The notes beneath the pieces were generated by a model. The model was not told the DNA's origin and made no database searches. It worked only from the letters and a program-made list of their open reading frames with translations. A DNA stretch of 64,000 nt, taken from Gardnerella vaginalis. Its GTDB lineage: Bacteria > Actinomycetota > Actinomycetes > Actinomycetales > Bifidobacteriaceae. Positions within the stretch are counted from its first letter, which is position 1, and each line of letters starts with the position of its first letter. Below are positions 10,283 to 19,339 of the stretch, in pieces. Location of the stretch: NCBI RefSeq assembly GCF_001563665.1, contig NZ_KQ961867.1, positions 33,643 through 97,642 of the forward strand. The letters run 5' to 3'. The translations under genes were made by a program, and so were the position numbers.

Positions 10283-10786
10283 ATGAGCGAGGATTATGAA
10301 CCAGTGCGTACAGCTTCTTCTGGAGCGTATTCATCTGAAAATAGTGGTGGTGCAATGCCTCGTACTATTGGAGGAATGGCTTCTTCTCAGACTAAAAAAA
10401 GAGCGCATTCTTCGCATCGTCCACGAGCACGTAGAATGAGCCTTTCTTTAGTTAGGGTTGATCCTTGGTCTATAGCTAAAGTAGCATTTTTGCTGAGTGT
10501 TGCTGTAGGAATTATTCAAGTTATTGCTGCAGGTTTAGTATGGGTGTTCTTGAACATGGTTGGTGTTTTTGATCAAGTAACGCAGATTGTATCTTCTACT
10601 GGATTAGACACTAATGGTTTTAATCTTGCAGACGTATTCTCACTTCCTGCTGTTTTAAGCGCAACAACTATATTTTCAGTTGTTGAAATATTAGTTGCTA
10701 CTGTTCTTTCTGTAATTGTTTCTTTGCTTTATAACGTTGTTGGAGCATTAGTTGGAGGAGTTCATCTCACTTTGGGAGATGACTGA
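10283..10786 (+). CDS. DUF3566 transmembrane protein
   Basis: A 167-residue membrane protein. Residues 1-50 are Ser/Arg-rich and probably cytoplasmic. The DUF3566 region starts at LSLVRVDPWSIAKVAFLL, with one membrane segment near residues 65-92 and a second near 130-160. The motif of a basic residue before DPWS followed by a helix is typical of DUF3566 proteins, which lie just downstream of gyrA in actinobacteria. The ATG has a GAGAAGGA site. The function is unknown; membership is inferred from sequence and position. mscL follows 16 bases later and may be cotranscribed. Confidence 0.85.
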   Translation: MSEDYEPVRTASSGAYSSENSGGAMPRTIGGMASSQTKKRAHSSHRPRARRMSLSLVRVDPWSIAKVAFLLSVAVGIIQVIAAGLVWVFLNMVGVFDQVTQIVSSTGLDTNGFNLADVFSLPAVLSATTIFSVVEILVATVLSVIVSLLYNVVGALVGGVHLTLGDD

Positions 10787-10802
10787 TAGAGTTTAGAACA
10801 TT

Positions 10803-11213
10803 ATGTTAAAGGGATTTAAAAAGTTTATTTCTCGCGGCAGCGTTATTGATATGGCTGTTGGTGTTGTTATGGGTAGCGCTGTTACTTCAGTTGTAACAGC
10901 AATTGTTAAACACATAATTAACCCTTTAATTGCTATGATTTGTGGAAAACCAGAGCTTAATGGTGTTCTTACAATTACATTTAATAGAGCAACAATATCT
11001 TTTGGAGCTGTTATAGGTGCTTTATTGAACTTCATTATTGTTGCTGCAGCTGTATATTTTTGTATAGTTCTTCCTATAAACAAATTAAGAGAAGTTAGCG
11101 CGAATTTGTTGCAAATAGATAAAGAAAAAACTGAAGAAGAGAAACGAGAGATTCGCGAAAAAGAAATAATTTCACTATTGAAAGATATTCGTAGTGAGTT
11201 AGCGAATAAATAG
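10803..11213 (+). CDS. mscL: Large-conductance mechanosensitive channel MscL
   Basis: A 136-residue protein with MscL features: an N-terminal amphipathic helix (MLKGFKKFISRG), TM1 with VIDMAVGVVMGSAVTSVV, a periplasmic-type loop, TM2 near residues 70-95, and a charged C-terminal bundle helix rich in Glu and Lys. MscL opens under membrane tension and releases solutes during osmotic down-shock. The length is normal. The ribosome-binding site is weak, so translation may be coupled to the preceding DUF3566 gene 16 bases upstream. Confidence 0.95.
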   Translation: MLKGFKKFISRGSVIDMAVGVVMGSAVTSVVTAIVKHIINPLIAMICGKPELNGVLTITFNRATISFGAVIGALLNFIIVAAAVYFCIVLPINKLREVSANLLQIDKEKTEEEKREIREKEIISLLKDIRSELANK

Positions 11214-11242
11214 TTTAGATTTAGTTTAGATTTAGTGAAGAA

Positions 11243-11291
11243 AAATATCCTCTCTAACACAAAAGATGTTCAAAAGTTAGAGAGGATATTT
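11243..11291. terminator. Bidirectional terminator between mscL and the PAP2 gene
   Basis: AAATATCCTCTCTAAC (11243-11258) pairs perfectly with GTTAGAGAGGATATTT (11276-11291), a 16-base-pair stem. It lies between two convergent genes and has T-rich flanks on both strands. Confidence 0.9.
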
Positions 11292-11315
11292 ACTTTTATT
11301 GTTATTTTGTTATTT

Positions 11316-12074
11316 CTATTTTTCGCTAGTGTTTTCTATTTCAGTGTTTTCTATTTCAGTGTTTTCTACTTTATTCAATATATCTGATCCATTTATTTTA
11401 TTGATTTTAATTGATTCATATAAACCACGTTTTTGAAACATGTAGAAAATAGTTGTTGCTAATAGCGGATAAATAATAGCTGAAGTTAGAACATCTGTAG
11501 GGAAGTGTGCTGCAACAATAAGTCTGGATATTGCAACAATAATCACAACAAATCCACTTATAAACAATCCTGATTGAAGGAAAGTAGGTTTTTTAAGATA
11601 AACAATTAACATGATCATCGTGCAAATTGCTACAGCTGCAGCAGTGTGACCACTAGGAAAGCTTGGATCTGGAGGTAATTGAACAGATATTCCTATATTT
11701 GGCCTATTCCTATGAACAGCAAATTTAACTGCAAAAACGTATATCATCGGAAGTAATGATATAAGGAGTTGAACAATAGTAATTTTATAATTTTTATGTA
11801 TATAAAGAGATGCTAACGCTAATAAAACTAATATAAGAATGCAACATTTAGTTGAGAAAATTATTGCTATAACATGAGAAATTGAATACAAAAAATGTGG
11901 AGAATTATTATGGAATAAAGCGACTATAGAATTTTCATAAGCAATTTCTTTTGGATTTGTCAATATTGCTTTACCTATAATAGGAAAAGCAACAGCTAGT
12001 AAAAACGTTATAGAATACAAAAAGCATTGCATAACTTTTTTAAAATTCGAATTTTCATTATTATAAGTATTCAT
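11316..12074 (-). CDS. PAP2-family membrane phosphatase
   Basis: A 252-residue multi-pass membrane protein of the type 2 phosphatidic acid phosphatase superfamily. The three catalytic motifs are visible: KFAVHRNRP (KX6RP type), PSGHTA, and SRLIVAAHFPTD (SRX5HX3D type). Such enzymes dephosphorylate lipid phosphates, for example undecaprenyl diphosphate or phosphatidylglycerol phosphate; the substrate cannot be told here. About six membrane helices are expected. The C-terminus carries repeated pentapeptides (IENTE), coded by a 15-bp tandem duplication. No Shine-Dalgarno site is obvious upstream. It converges on mscL across a shared terminator. Confidence 0.9.
   Translation of the reverse strand: MNTYNNENSNFKKVMQCFLYSITFLLAVAFPIIGKAILTNPKEIAYENSIVALFHNNSPHFLYSISHVIAIIFSTKCCILILVLLALASLYIHKNYKITIVQLLISLLPMIYVFAVKFAVHRNRPNIGISVQLPPDPSFPSGHTAAAVAICTMIMLIVYLKKPTFLQSGLFISGFVVIIVAISRLIVAAHFPTDVLTSAIIYPLLATTIFYMFQKRGLYESIKINKINGSDILNKVENTEIENTEIENTSEK
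11324..11366. repeat. 15-bp tandem repeat in the PAP2 C-terminal coding end
   Basis: The + strand repeats GTGTTTTCTATTTCA with a diverged third unit. Being 15 bp, it keeps the frame and produces the IENTE repeats. Confidence 0.8.
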
Positions 12075-12230
12075 ATTATTTAAGAGTACTACATTAACTA
12101 TGCTAAAAGGTGAATAAGTTATAACTAATAATGAATACTTTGATAAGGCTTTAATATTGATATATAAACCTTAATATTTGTTTTTGAGAGTTAAAAATTA
12201 TTATAAAAATTATTATAAAAATATGGAATG

Positions 12231-12260
12231 TTGAATACCGTACCCGGTGACGAGTACTAT
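12231..12260 (+). promoter_or_regulatory. Candidate promoter of the fhaA-pknB operon
   Basis: TTGAAT (12231-12236) and TACTAT (12255-12260) are separated by 18 bases and lie about 25 bases before the fhaA start. The match to the vegetative consensus is moderate. Confidence 0.4.
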
Positions 12261-12285
12261 GTTGAAAAGATAGAAAGGGTTTATA

Positions 12286-12987
12286 ATGAGCGTGCTTGAC
12301 CGACTTGAGAAAAGCGTTGAAGGTGCAATGAACGGTGTCTTCGCCAAATTTGGCTCTAAAGATTTACAACCTGTAGATCTTTCTAGTGCTTTGGAGCGAG
12401 AAATTGATTCTGAAGCCATGCCAATTGGTCATGATCATACGGTTGCTCCTAATGAGTATCGTTTTAAGTTGAGTACACCTGATTTTGATCATATTGAGCA
12501 ATGGGGAAGTGAAGCATTGGCAAATGAACTTGCCGATAATCTTACTCAATATGCTAAAAGTCAGCATTATGCTTTTGTTGGCCCTGTTGTGGTTATTTTT
12601 GAGGAAGATTTGGAATTAACAAAAGGCAATTTCCAATTATCTTCTGAATCTGTTCAAGGTAATGCTGTTCCTGTTACTACAGAAGATCAATCTCAAAATC
12701 ATCCTATGCTGGAAATCAATGGAAATCAGTATTTGTTGACTAAAGATAACACTATTTTAGGTCGTGGATCTGGATGCGATATTGTTATTGATGATCCTGG
12801 TATTTCTCGCCGTCACCTTAATATCAATATAACTCCAGATGGTGTGATTGCTAGGGATCTTGGTTCTACGAATGGTACTTTTGTTGAAGGTCACCAAGTT
12901 CCAGCAGCTACTTTAGTTGATGGCAATACGATTACCATTGGTAGAACTCGCATACTCTATTGGGCTTCCTCGCAAGATCAGGAGTAA
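12286..12987 (+). CDS. fhaA: FhaA-like protein (DUF3662 + FHA domain)
   Basis: A 233-residue cytoplasmic protein. The N-terminal DUF3662-type domain occupies about residues 1-120 and starts MSVLDRLEKSVEGAMNGVFA. A C-terminal FHA domain (about 150-225) has GRGSGCDIVI, SRRH and GSTNGTF, the phosphothreonine-binding motifs. In mycobacteria FhaA (Rv0020c) binds phosphorylated MviN and regulates peptidoglycan synthesis. This version lacks the long low-complexity linker. The ATG follows AGAAAGGG. It begins the conserved fhaA-fhaB-pstP-rodA-pbpA-pknA-pknB operon. Confidence 0.92.
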   Translation: MSVLDRLEKSVEGAMNGVFAKFGSKDLQPVDLSSALEREIDSEAMPIGHDHTVAPNEYRFKLSTPDFDHIEQWGSEALANELADNLTQYAKSQHYAFVGPVVVIFEEDLELTKGNFQLSSESVQGNAVPVTTEDQSQNHPMLEINGNQYLLTKDNTILGRGSGCDIVIDDPGISRRHLNINITPDGVIARDLGSTNGTFVEGHQVPAATLVDGNTITIGRTRILYWASSQDQE

Positions 12988-13014
12988 GAGAACTTCTAAG
13001 AGACGAGCACGCGC

Positions 13015-13545
13015 ATGATTTTTACTGAACTTACATTTGCAATACTGAAGTATGGTTTATTAGCTTTACTTTGGATTTTTGTGTGGTGTGCTATTCGGTC
13101 TTTGCATAAGGATATTGAAATTTTTAGTCCTCGTAAAAAGAAGTTGATGGACAAAAATAAGCGTTCTAATTACGCTTCCGAGTCTAATAATAAGGTTCGT
13201 AACAATATTTCGCAAAATGATGAGCAGCATAACAAGTCACCTCATAATAATGGTCCTACACTTTTAGTTATTATTGACGGGCCTTTAGCAGGATCTTCAT
13301 TCCCATTAAATGCGTCTGGAGTTACATTAGGAAGATCTGCATCTAATACTGTTGTATTAAATGACGAATTTGTTTCATCTCATCATGCTCGTGTTTATTT
13401 CAACAATAGTGTTCAATCATGGGTTCTTGAAGATTTGGGAAGTACTAATGGAACTATGATTGGTCATGCTCGTGTAACAGAGCCAGTTGTACTAAAGCCT
13501 AGGACTTCTGTGCGTATTGGCGCGACCATGTTTGAATTGAGGTGA
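13015..13545 (+). CDS. fhaB: FhaB-like FHA-domain membrane protein
   Basis: A 176-residue protein with an N-terminal membrane helix (about residues 8-28), a basic polar linker, and an FHA domain (about 85-172) with LGRSASNTVVL, SSHHARV and GSTNGTMIG. It corresponds in order and architecture to actinobacterial FhaB/FipA (Rv0019c), a cell-division adaptor recognising phosphorylated threonines. It is the second gene of the operon, 27 bases after fhaA, and it overlaps or abuts the phosphatase gene. The ribosome-binding site is weak. Confidence 0.9.
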   Translation: MIFTELTFAILKYGLLALLWIFVWCAIRSLHKDIEIFSPRKKKLMDKNKRSNYASESNNKVRNNISQNDEQHNKSPHNNGPTLLVIIDGPLAGSSFPLNASGVTLGRSASNTVVLNDEFVSSHHARVYFNNSVQSWVLEDLGSTNGTMIGHARVTEPVVLKPRTSVRIGATMFELR

Positions 13546-13550
13546 TACAT

Positions 13551-15332
13551 ATGGCTCATTCTGATTCAAATATGACCAATAATAATATAGATGATTCTGA
13601 TTATAAAAATATCGAAGATTCATTTAAAAATAAATCTGATGAAATAAAAGAAGCTAAATCAGAAAATTATAATAATTCTTTTTCTATAGATAAGACTTTA
13701 TTCATGTATGCTACAGCTGTAAGTGATGTTGGTACAGTTCGTAGTAATAATCAAGATTCTGCATTTGCTGGTGAACATCTTGCTGCAATTTGCGATGGTA
13801 TGGGTGGTCATGCTGGTGGAGATACTGCTTCTACTATTGCTATTAGATCTTTAGCTCATATAGAACAAGATTCTCGCCCAAATGATGTTAAAAAAGTTTC
13901 TGATATGTTGGAAACTTCTATTATGGCAGCTCACGATGCAATAGTGGGTAAAGCTAAGCGAGAACGTAAATTAGCAGGAATGGGTACAACTGTTACTGCA
14001 TTATCTCTTGTAAGTAGTTATTGGGTTTTAGCTCATTTGGGGGATTCTAGAGCATACTTATTGAGAGATAATCATCTTATGAGAATAACTTCAGATCATA
14101 GTTATGTTCAACATTTGATTGATATGGGTCACATAACTCCTGAAGAAGCTCGAAATCATCCTCAAAGAAATGTTGTTATGAGAGTATTGGGTGATTTTGA
14201 TATTGATCCTCGTCCAGATATTTCAATACGTGTTGCGCATCCTTCTGATCGTTGGCTTTTATGCTCAGATGGTTTATGTGGAGTTTTAGAGGATTCTACT
14301 ATTCAAGAGGTTATGAGCACTATTTCTAACCAGGAAGAATGTGCCCAAAAACTTGTTTCTATGGCACTTCGTGCAGGTAGTACTGATAATGTTACTGCTG
14401 TTATTGCGGATGCTACTTTGGCTTTAGATGCTGATGCTTTTGATTTACCTCATCAAACTCCTCTTATTGGTGGAGCTGCTAGTTTAGATTTGGAATCTAT
14501 TGCAGATATTGTTAATAAAGCTGTTGCTTCTACTCCCGCATTGCGTGATGATAATTCGCCTGCTAAAAGAGCTGCAGCTTTAGCTCAAAATAGCGATCAA
14601 TCTTCTGATAATTCTAATATTGAGCAGGCAACTCGTTTAGTTCAGCCATCGCATATTCGTGAAGATTCTAGTGATTTGTATACTCCAGATACTAATGAAA
14701 TACCTGTTGTTGCTAAGAAAAATGGGAAAATTTCCACAGATCCTCGAGATCCTGATGTTGCGCGTGCTGTAAAGCGTGAACAGGACGAAGCGCATAAAGC
14801 AAATCATTTACGTCGACGTTGGACTAGAATAGGAGTCGCTTTAGCGTCACTATTTGTTGTAATTATTGTATGTGCATGTGGATATGGAGTTTATGCTTGG
14901 ACTCAAATGCAATATTACGTTGGTAGCAACAATAATCGTGTTGCTATTTATCAAGGTGTACCAACGAATATATTCGGTTTAGCTTTATCTCATGAAGTTG
15001 AATCAACTGACATAATTGTAAGTAATCTTGATAAATCTTGGCAAGAGCAACTCAAAGCTGGTATTACTGTTAGTAGTCTTTCTGAAGCTAGAGGTCATGC
15101 TGCTTTAATTCGTCGTGAAATGCACGCTAGAGAAATAGAAAAATTGCGTGATAGCGGTAAAAATACTAAATCTAATAATTCTGAAGATTCAGATAAGAAA
15201 GATAATTCAGATAGTAATAGTGGCAGTAAGTCTTCTTCCAATAATCAAGAGTCACAAAAATCTGATGGCGATTCAGATAAAGATAATAATCATAAAAGTG
15301 ACAGTACTAGTCAGGAGGATCACAACTCATGA
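13551..15332 (+). CDS. pstP: PstP-like PP2C Ser/Thr phosphatase
   Basis: A PP2C-family metal-dependent phosphatase that reverses PknA/PknB phosphorylation. The catalytic domain is at about residues 50-290: DVGTVRSNNQDS, AICDGMGGHAGGD, HLGDSRAYL and GSTDNVTAV carry the metal-binding Asp residues. A single membrane helix is near residue 435 (FVVIIVCACGYGVYAW), followed by an extracellular domain and a Ser/Asn/Lys/Asp-rich tail. I choose the ATG at 13551 because GAGGTG lies six bases before it. The GTG at 13542 would overlap fhaB and has no such site. It overlaps the rodA start by four bases. Confidence 0.93.
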   Translation: MAHSDSNMTNNNIDDSDYKNIEDSFKNKSDEIKEAKSENYNNSFSIDKTLFMYATAVSDVGTVRSNNQDSAFAGEHLAAICDGMGGHAGGDTASTIAIRSLAHIEQDSRPNDVKKVSDMLETSIMAAHDAIVGKAKRERKLAGMGTTVTALSLVSSYWVLAHLGDSRAYLLRDNHLMRITSDHSYVQHLIDMGHITPEEARNHPQRNVVMRVLGDFDIDPRPDISIRVAHPSDRWLLCSDGLCGVLEDSTIQEVMSTISNQEECAQKLVSMALRAGSTDNVTAVIADATLALDADAFDLPHQTPLIGGAASLDLESIADIVNKAVASTPALRDDNSPAKRAAALAQNSDQSSDNSNIEQATRLVQPSHIREDSSDLYTPDTNEIPVVAKKNGKISTDPRDPDVARAVKREQDEAHKANHLRRRWTRIGVALASLFVVIIVCACGYGVYAWTQMQYYVGSNNNRVAIYQGVPTNIFGLALSHEVESTDIIVSNLDKSWQEQLKAGITVSSLSEARGHAALIRREMHAREIEKLRDSGKNTKSNNSEDSDKKDNSDSNSGSKSSSNNQESQKSDGDSDKDNNHKSDSTSQEDHNS

Positions 15333-16918
15333 CTTTTACTCGTATTAGACAAGTAGCGTTATTAGTATTTTCAATGTTGATCGCAAGCATTATATTCATT
15401 CAAATGTTCTTGCGAATAGATGGCTATATAACAACTCAATTCGCTTCAATGCTTTTATTAGTTGCGATTCTTTACTTGATTCTATGGGGAGTTTTATTAG
15501 TTAAAAAGCCATTTGCAAGTCAAGTTATATTACCTTGCATGTTGATTTTGACTGCTATTGGTACAGCGATGATAGCTCGTATTGATAAGCAACTTGGTAC
15601 GCATGTGGCGCTTAAACAACTAATATGGGTTTGTGTTGCATTAGTTCTTTCGATTTTATTAGTGATTTTTATTGATGATTATCGTATTTTAAGAAGATTC
15701 TCGTATGTAAGCATGGTTATAGGTATTGTGCTTCTTTTATCTCCTATGATTCCTGGTTTTGGAAAAGAAATCGGTGGAGCGAGAATTTGGGTTGGTTTTG
15801 GTCAACATACTCTTCAACCTAGTGAATTTGCGAAATTATTCTTATCGTTCTTCTTTGCAGCGTATCTTTTTAATCACAGAGATCGTCTTGCTGTTGGTGG
15901 TATGAAGATTTTTAAAGTTCATCTTCCTAGATTGAAAGATACAGGACCTATAGCTATAGTTTGGGCAATTTCTATGGGCGTGTTAGTTATTCAACACGAT
16001 TTAGGAACTTCCTTAATGTTCTTTGCTATGTTCGTATCGATGTTGTATGTGTCAACAGGAAGAAAAAGTTGGCTTGCAATTGGCGTAATAGCATTTATGA
16101 TAGGATGTTTTGCTGCTGTAAAACTATTTGCGCATGTTCAATATAGAGTTGATGCGTGGTTACATCCATTTGATTCGCAAATTTACAATAGGTTCCCTGG
16201 AGGTTCTGCTCAAATTGTAAGTGGTCTTTTTGGACTTGCATCTGGTGGAACAATGGGTACAGGTTTAGGTAAAGGACATCCTTCTCTTACTCCTTTAGCT
16301 AATTCAGATTTTATTTATGCTTCTGTTGGAGAAGAATTAGGACTTACTGGATTACTAGCTATATTGATGCTTTATTTGATAATTATTACTTCTGGCATTA
16401 TTACAGCTATGAAAATTAAAGATGGATTTGGAAAATTATTAGCGTCTGGCTTAGTTTTTACAATGGCTTTCCAAGTTTTCACTGTTGTTGGAGGTATTAC
16501 ATTAGTTATTCCATTAACTGGTTTAACAATGCCTTATATGGCTGCTGGAGGATCTTCGCTAGTAGCTAATTATATTCTTGTTGCAATTCTTGTTGTGATT
16601 TCTAACGCTGCTAATAAGCCTGAAGCTGCTGTGATGTCTGATACGTTCCAATATGAAGCTTTAGCTGCGTTAAGAGAGCGCGAATTACAAGAGCGTGCTG
16701 ATGCTGCTCAAAATAGAGAACAAGAAAACGAAGATTATGATGATTTAGATAGCGATGAGAGTTCATCTTATTCGGATTCTGATTCTTCGGATTCGGATTC
16801 TGGTTCTTCGGATTTGTATGAAAATAGGCAATTAGATGATGACTTATGGCCTGAATTAGTAGTTCCATCTCTTAATATAAACAATCACTCTGCAAATAGG
16901 GGTGATAGTGATGAATAA
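15329..16918 (+). CDS. rodA: FtsW/RodA/SpoVE-family SEDS protein
   Basis: A 529-residue polytopic protein of the SEDS family, peptidoglycan glycosyltransferases that work with a class B PBP. Hallmarks are GGARIWVGFGQHTLQPSEFAKL, HDLGTSLM, and in the C-terminal half GLTMPYMAAGGSS. About ten membrane segments are expected. The C-terminal 100 residues are cytoplasmic and acidic, with a Ser/Asp repeat (SDSDSSDSDSGSSD). The position between pstP and pbpA is the actinobacterial rodA position. It starts in a four-base ATGA overlap and overlaps pbpA by eight bases. Confidence 0.93.
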   Translation: MTFTRIRQVALLVFSMLIASIIFIQMFLRIDGYITTQFASMLLLVAILYLILWGVLLVKKPFASQVILPCMLILTAIGTAMIARIDKQLGTHVALKQLIWVCVALVLSILLVIFIDDYRILRRFSYVSMVIGIVLLLSPMIPGFGKEIGGARIWVGFGQHTLQPSEFAKLFLSFFFAAYLFNHRDRLAVGGMKIFKVHLPRLKDTGPIAIVWAISMGVLVIQHDLGTSLMFFAMFVSMLYVSTGRKSWLAIGVIAFMIGCFAAVKLFAHVQYRVDAWLHPFDSQIYNRFPGGSAQIVSGLFGLASGGTMGTGLGKGHPSLTPLANSDFIYASVGEELGLTGLLAILMLYLIIITSGIITAMKIKDGFGKLLASGLVFTMAFQVFTVVGGITLVIPLTGLTMPYMAAGGSSLVANYILVAILVVISNAANKPEAAVMSDTFQYEALAALRERELQERADAAQNREQENEDYDDLDSDESSSYSDSDSSDSDSGSSDLYENRQLDDDLWPELVVPSLNINNHSANRGDSDE

Positions 16919-18377
16919 ATGCTTAAAGCAACTTTTTGCTACAGTAGTGATTTTGTTTGTTATTCTTGGAATATCAAGTATGACAATCACTTCTATAAGA
17001 GCGAACGCGTTAAATTCAGATCCTCGTAATAGGCGTGCTTTATATAACGAATTTGGAGCGCCTAGAGGTTCAATATTGGCATCTGATGGAACTATTTTGG
17101 CTAAATCAGAGCCTTCTAAAGATGCTTTTGCGTATCAAAGATATTATACTCAAGGAACACTTTACGCTCCTATAACTGGATATTTTTCTATCAGTCAACG
17201 TGCAGATAGAGGTATTGAAGCTTCACGCAATGAGCTATTGAGTGGTGATTCTCATGCTTTGTTCTGGCAAAAATTTAAGTCGTTATTTACTGGTGTAGCA
17301 AATAAAGGTGCTTCGATAGAAACTTCAATAGATCCTAAACTACAAAAACTAGCTTACGAATTACTTAAAGATAAAGATGGAGCTTTGGTTGCGATAGAGC
17401 CTAAAACTGGCAAGATTAGAGCAATGGTAAGCACTCCAAGTTATGATCCGAGTAATTTAGCTCTTCATAATATAGGTTCAGTTAATAGTTCTTATAATAA
17501 GTTGACTTCAGATGTTAATAATCCAATGCTTAATCGAGCAATATCTGAATTATATGCTCCTGGTTCAATATTCAAAACTGTTGTTGCAGCAGCTGCATTA
17601 GAGTCTGGAAAATATCAGCCAGACAGTATTATTCCTGCTGGCTCAAGTTATATTCTTCCTGGAACTAAAACCTCGTTAATGAATGTTGTATATCAAGCAA
17701 ATGGAAATGATGGGAAAATTTCTTTAGAAGATGCTTTAGCTTATTCATCTAATACTGCTTTTGCTCAGCTTGGAGTTAGTTTAGGTGCTGATGCTATAAC
17801 GCAACAAGCTAAAAAATTTGGATTCTTCAGCTCTATTACAGTTGATGGTTCAGATTCTACTGGTTTCCCTATGCGCGCAGTAACATCTAGGATACCAATT
17901 AAGCCAACGCCTGATAAGTTAGCTATTGAGTCAATTGGACAAGGAGATGTAGTAGTTACACCTTTGCAAGCTGCAATGGTTGCGTCTGCAATTGCGAATA
18001 AAGGTGTGTTAATGAAACCTACGTTAGTGGATTGTGTAAGGTCTAGTGATTTATCGGTTCTTTCTCAAACAAAGCCAACTGTTATGAGTGAAGTTATGAG
18101 TGCTGATAATGCTGTAAAATTAACAAATATGATGCAGTCTGTTGTAACTAAGGGTAATCCTCACTTATCTTTGCCAAATATTCCTGTGGCGTCAAAAACA
18201 GGTACTGCTCAAATTGGTGTTCATAAAGAATCATTAAATGGTTGGGTTATTGGATTTGCTCCGGCTCAAGACCCTAAAATAGCTATAGCAGTTGTTATTC
18301 ATAATTCTCACTCATTTGGAACTGTAACAGCAGGACCAATTATGCAAAAGGTGATGAAGGAGGCGCTTACGAAATGA
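16911..18377 (+). CDS. pbpA: Class B penicillin-binding protein (PbpA type)
   Basis: A D,D-transpeptidase that cross-links peptidoglycan, probably partnered with the SEDS protein upstream. One N-terminal membrane helix is followed by the transpeptidase domain with SIFK (near residue 220), SSN (near 283) and KTGTAQ (near 430). The length is about 488 residues. The ATG at 16911 is preferred: GGGGTG sits six bases before it, while the GTG at 16902 lies inside that site. It ends in a four-base overlap with pknA. Confidence 0.94.
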   Translation: MNKCLKQLFATVVILFVILGISSMTITSIRANALNSDPRNRRALYNEFGAPRGSILASDGTILAKSEPSKDAFAYQRYYTQGTLYAPITGYFSISQRADRGIEASRNELLSGDSHALFWQKFKSLFTGVANKGASIETSIDPKLQKLAYELLKDKDGALVAIEPKTGKIRAMVSTPSYDPSNLALHNIGSVNSSYNKLTSDVNNPMLNRAISELYAPGSIFKTVVAAAALESGKYQPDSIIPAGSSYILPGTKTSLMNVVYQANGNDGKISLEDALAYSSNTAFAQLGVSLGADAITQQAKKFGFFSSITVDGSDSTGFPMRAVTSRIPIKPTPDKLAIESIGQGDVVVTPLQAAMVASAIANKGVLMKPTLVDCVRSSDLSVLSQTKPTVMSEVMSADNAVKLTNMMQSVVTKGNPHLSLPNIPVASKTGTAQIGVHKESLNGWVIGFAPAQDPKIAIAVVIHNSHSFGTVTAGPIMQKVMKEALTK

Positions 18378-19339
18378 AACTTATAGAAGGACAATTAGTT
18401 CATCATAGGTATCGCCTTGATCATCGCTTAGCACAAGGTGGCATGGGAGAAGTTTGGAAAGGCTTTGATATACAACTTGGTCGTGTTGTTGCTATTAAAG
18501 CTTTAAGAACAGATACTTCTAATGTTGAAGCTAAATTAAGACGTTTACGCGCTGAAGCTCATAACTCTGCTAATCTTGCGCATCCTAATATTGCTGCTCT
18601 ATTTGATTATTATGAGCATGATGGAATTGGATTCCTTATTATGGAATACGTTCCAAGTAAATCTCTTGCTGATTTGTATCGTAAAGAAAAAGTTGTTGAG
18701 CCAACTAGATTGTTGCCAATTCTTATTCAGACTGCTAGAGGACTTTTTATAGCTCATTCGCATGGAGTTATTCATAGAGATGTTAAACCTGCAAATATTA
18801 TGGTTTCTAAAACTGGTAGTGTGAAAATCACTGATTTTGGTGTTTCTTATTCTAATGATCAAGAACAAATAACCCAAGACGGAATGGTTGTTGGTACTGC
18901 ACAATATATTTCCCCTGAACAAGCACAAGGTGAACAAGCTACTGCTCAGTCAGACATTTATTCTCTTGGAGTTGTAGCTTACGAAGGATTGTGTGGCCAT
19001 AGGCCTTTTACTGGAGCTACTCCAGTTGATATTGCAGCTGCACATGTAAATGATCCTGTACCGCCTTTACCTGAAACTATTGATTTGCAATTAAGACAAT
19101 TTGTAATGTCAATGCTTTCAAAAGATCCTAAAGATCGTCCTCAAGACGCTCTTATAGTTGCAAAAGTTCTTTCTAAAATTGAACGAAGATTGTTAGATCA
19201 ACAGACGTCTTTTGAAGATAAAACGTCGGTGCTTAATTCGCAGAATTCAAGACCGCCCCGTCGAATAAAAAGTTTACCTCAAACAAAAATAAATATAATC
19301 GATATTTTTGATACCAATAATCGCAAGGAGCAGCAATGA
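18374..19339 (+). CDS. pknA: Serine/threonine protein kinase, PknA type
   Basis: A Hanks-type kinase of 321 residues. The glycine-rich loop is LAQGGMGEVW, with lysine in VAIKAL, catalytic loop HRDVKPANIM, DFG, and an activation segment ending GTAQYISPEQ. After the kinase domain (about residues 10-265) there is a short basic tail with no convincing membrane helix, so it may be soluble, unlike the mycobacterial PknA. AAGGAGG lies just upstream within pbpA. The gene overlaps pbpA and pknB by four bases each. Confidence 0.92.
   Translation: MKLIEGQLVHHRYRLDHRLAQGGMGEVWKGFDIQLGRVVAIKALRTDTSNVEAKLRRLRAEAHNSANLAHPNIAALFDYYEHDGIGFLIMEYVPSKSLADLYRKEKVVEPTRLLPILIQTARGLFIAHSHGVIHRDVKPANIMVSKTGSVKITDFGVSYSNDQEQITQDGMVVGTAQYISPEQAQGEQATAQSDIYSLGVVAYEGLCGHRPFTGATPVDIAAAHVNDPVPPLPETIDLQLRQFVMSMLSKDPKDRPQDALIVAKVLSKIERRLLDQQTSFEDKTSVLNSQNSRPPRRIKSLPQTKINIIDIFDTNNRKEQQ

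Noticed and set aside
10793-11260. 155-codon - strand frame opposite mscL
   Set aside because: It lies opposite a clear mscL gene and crosses its terminator.
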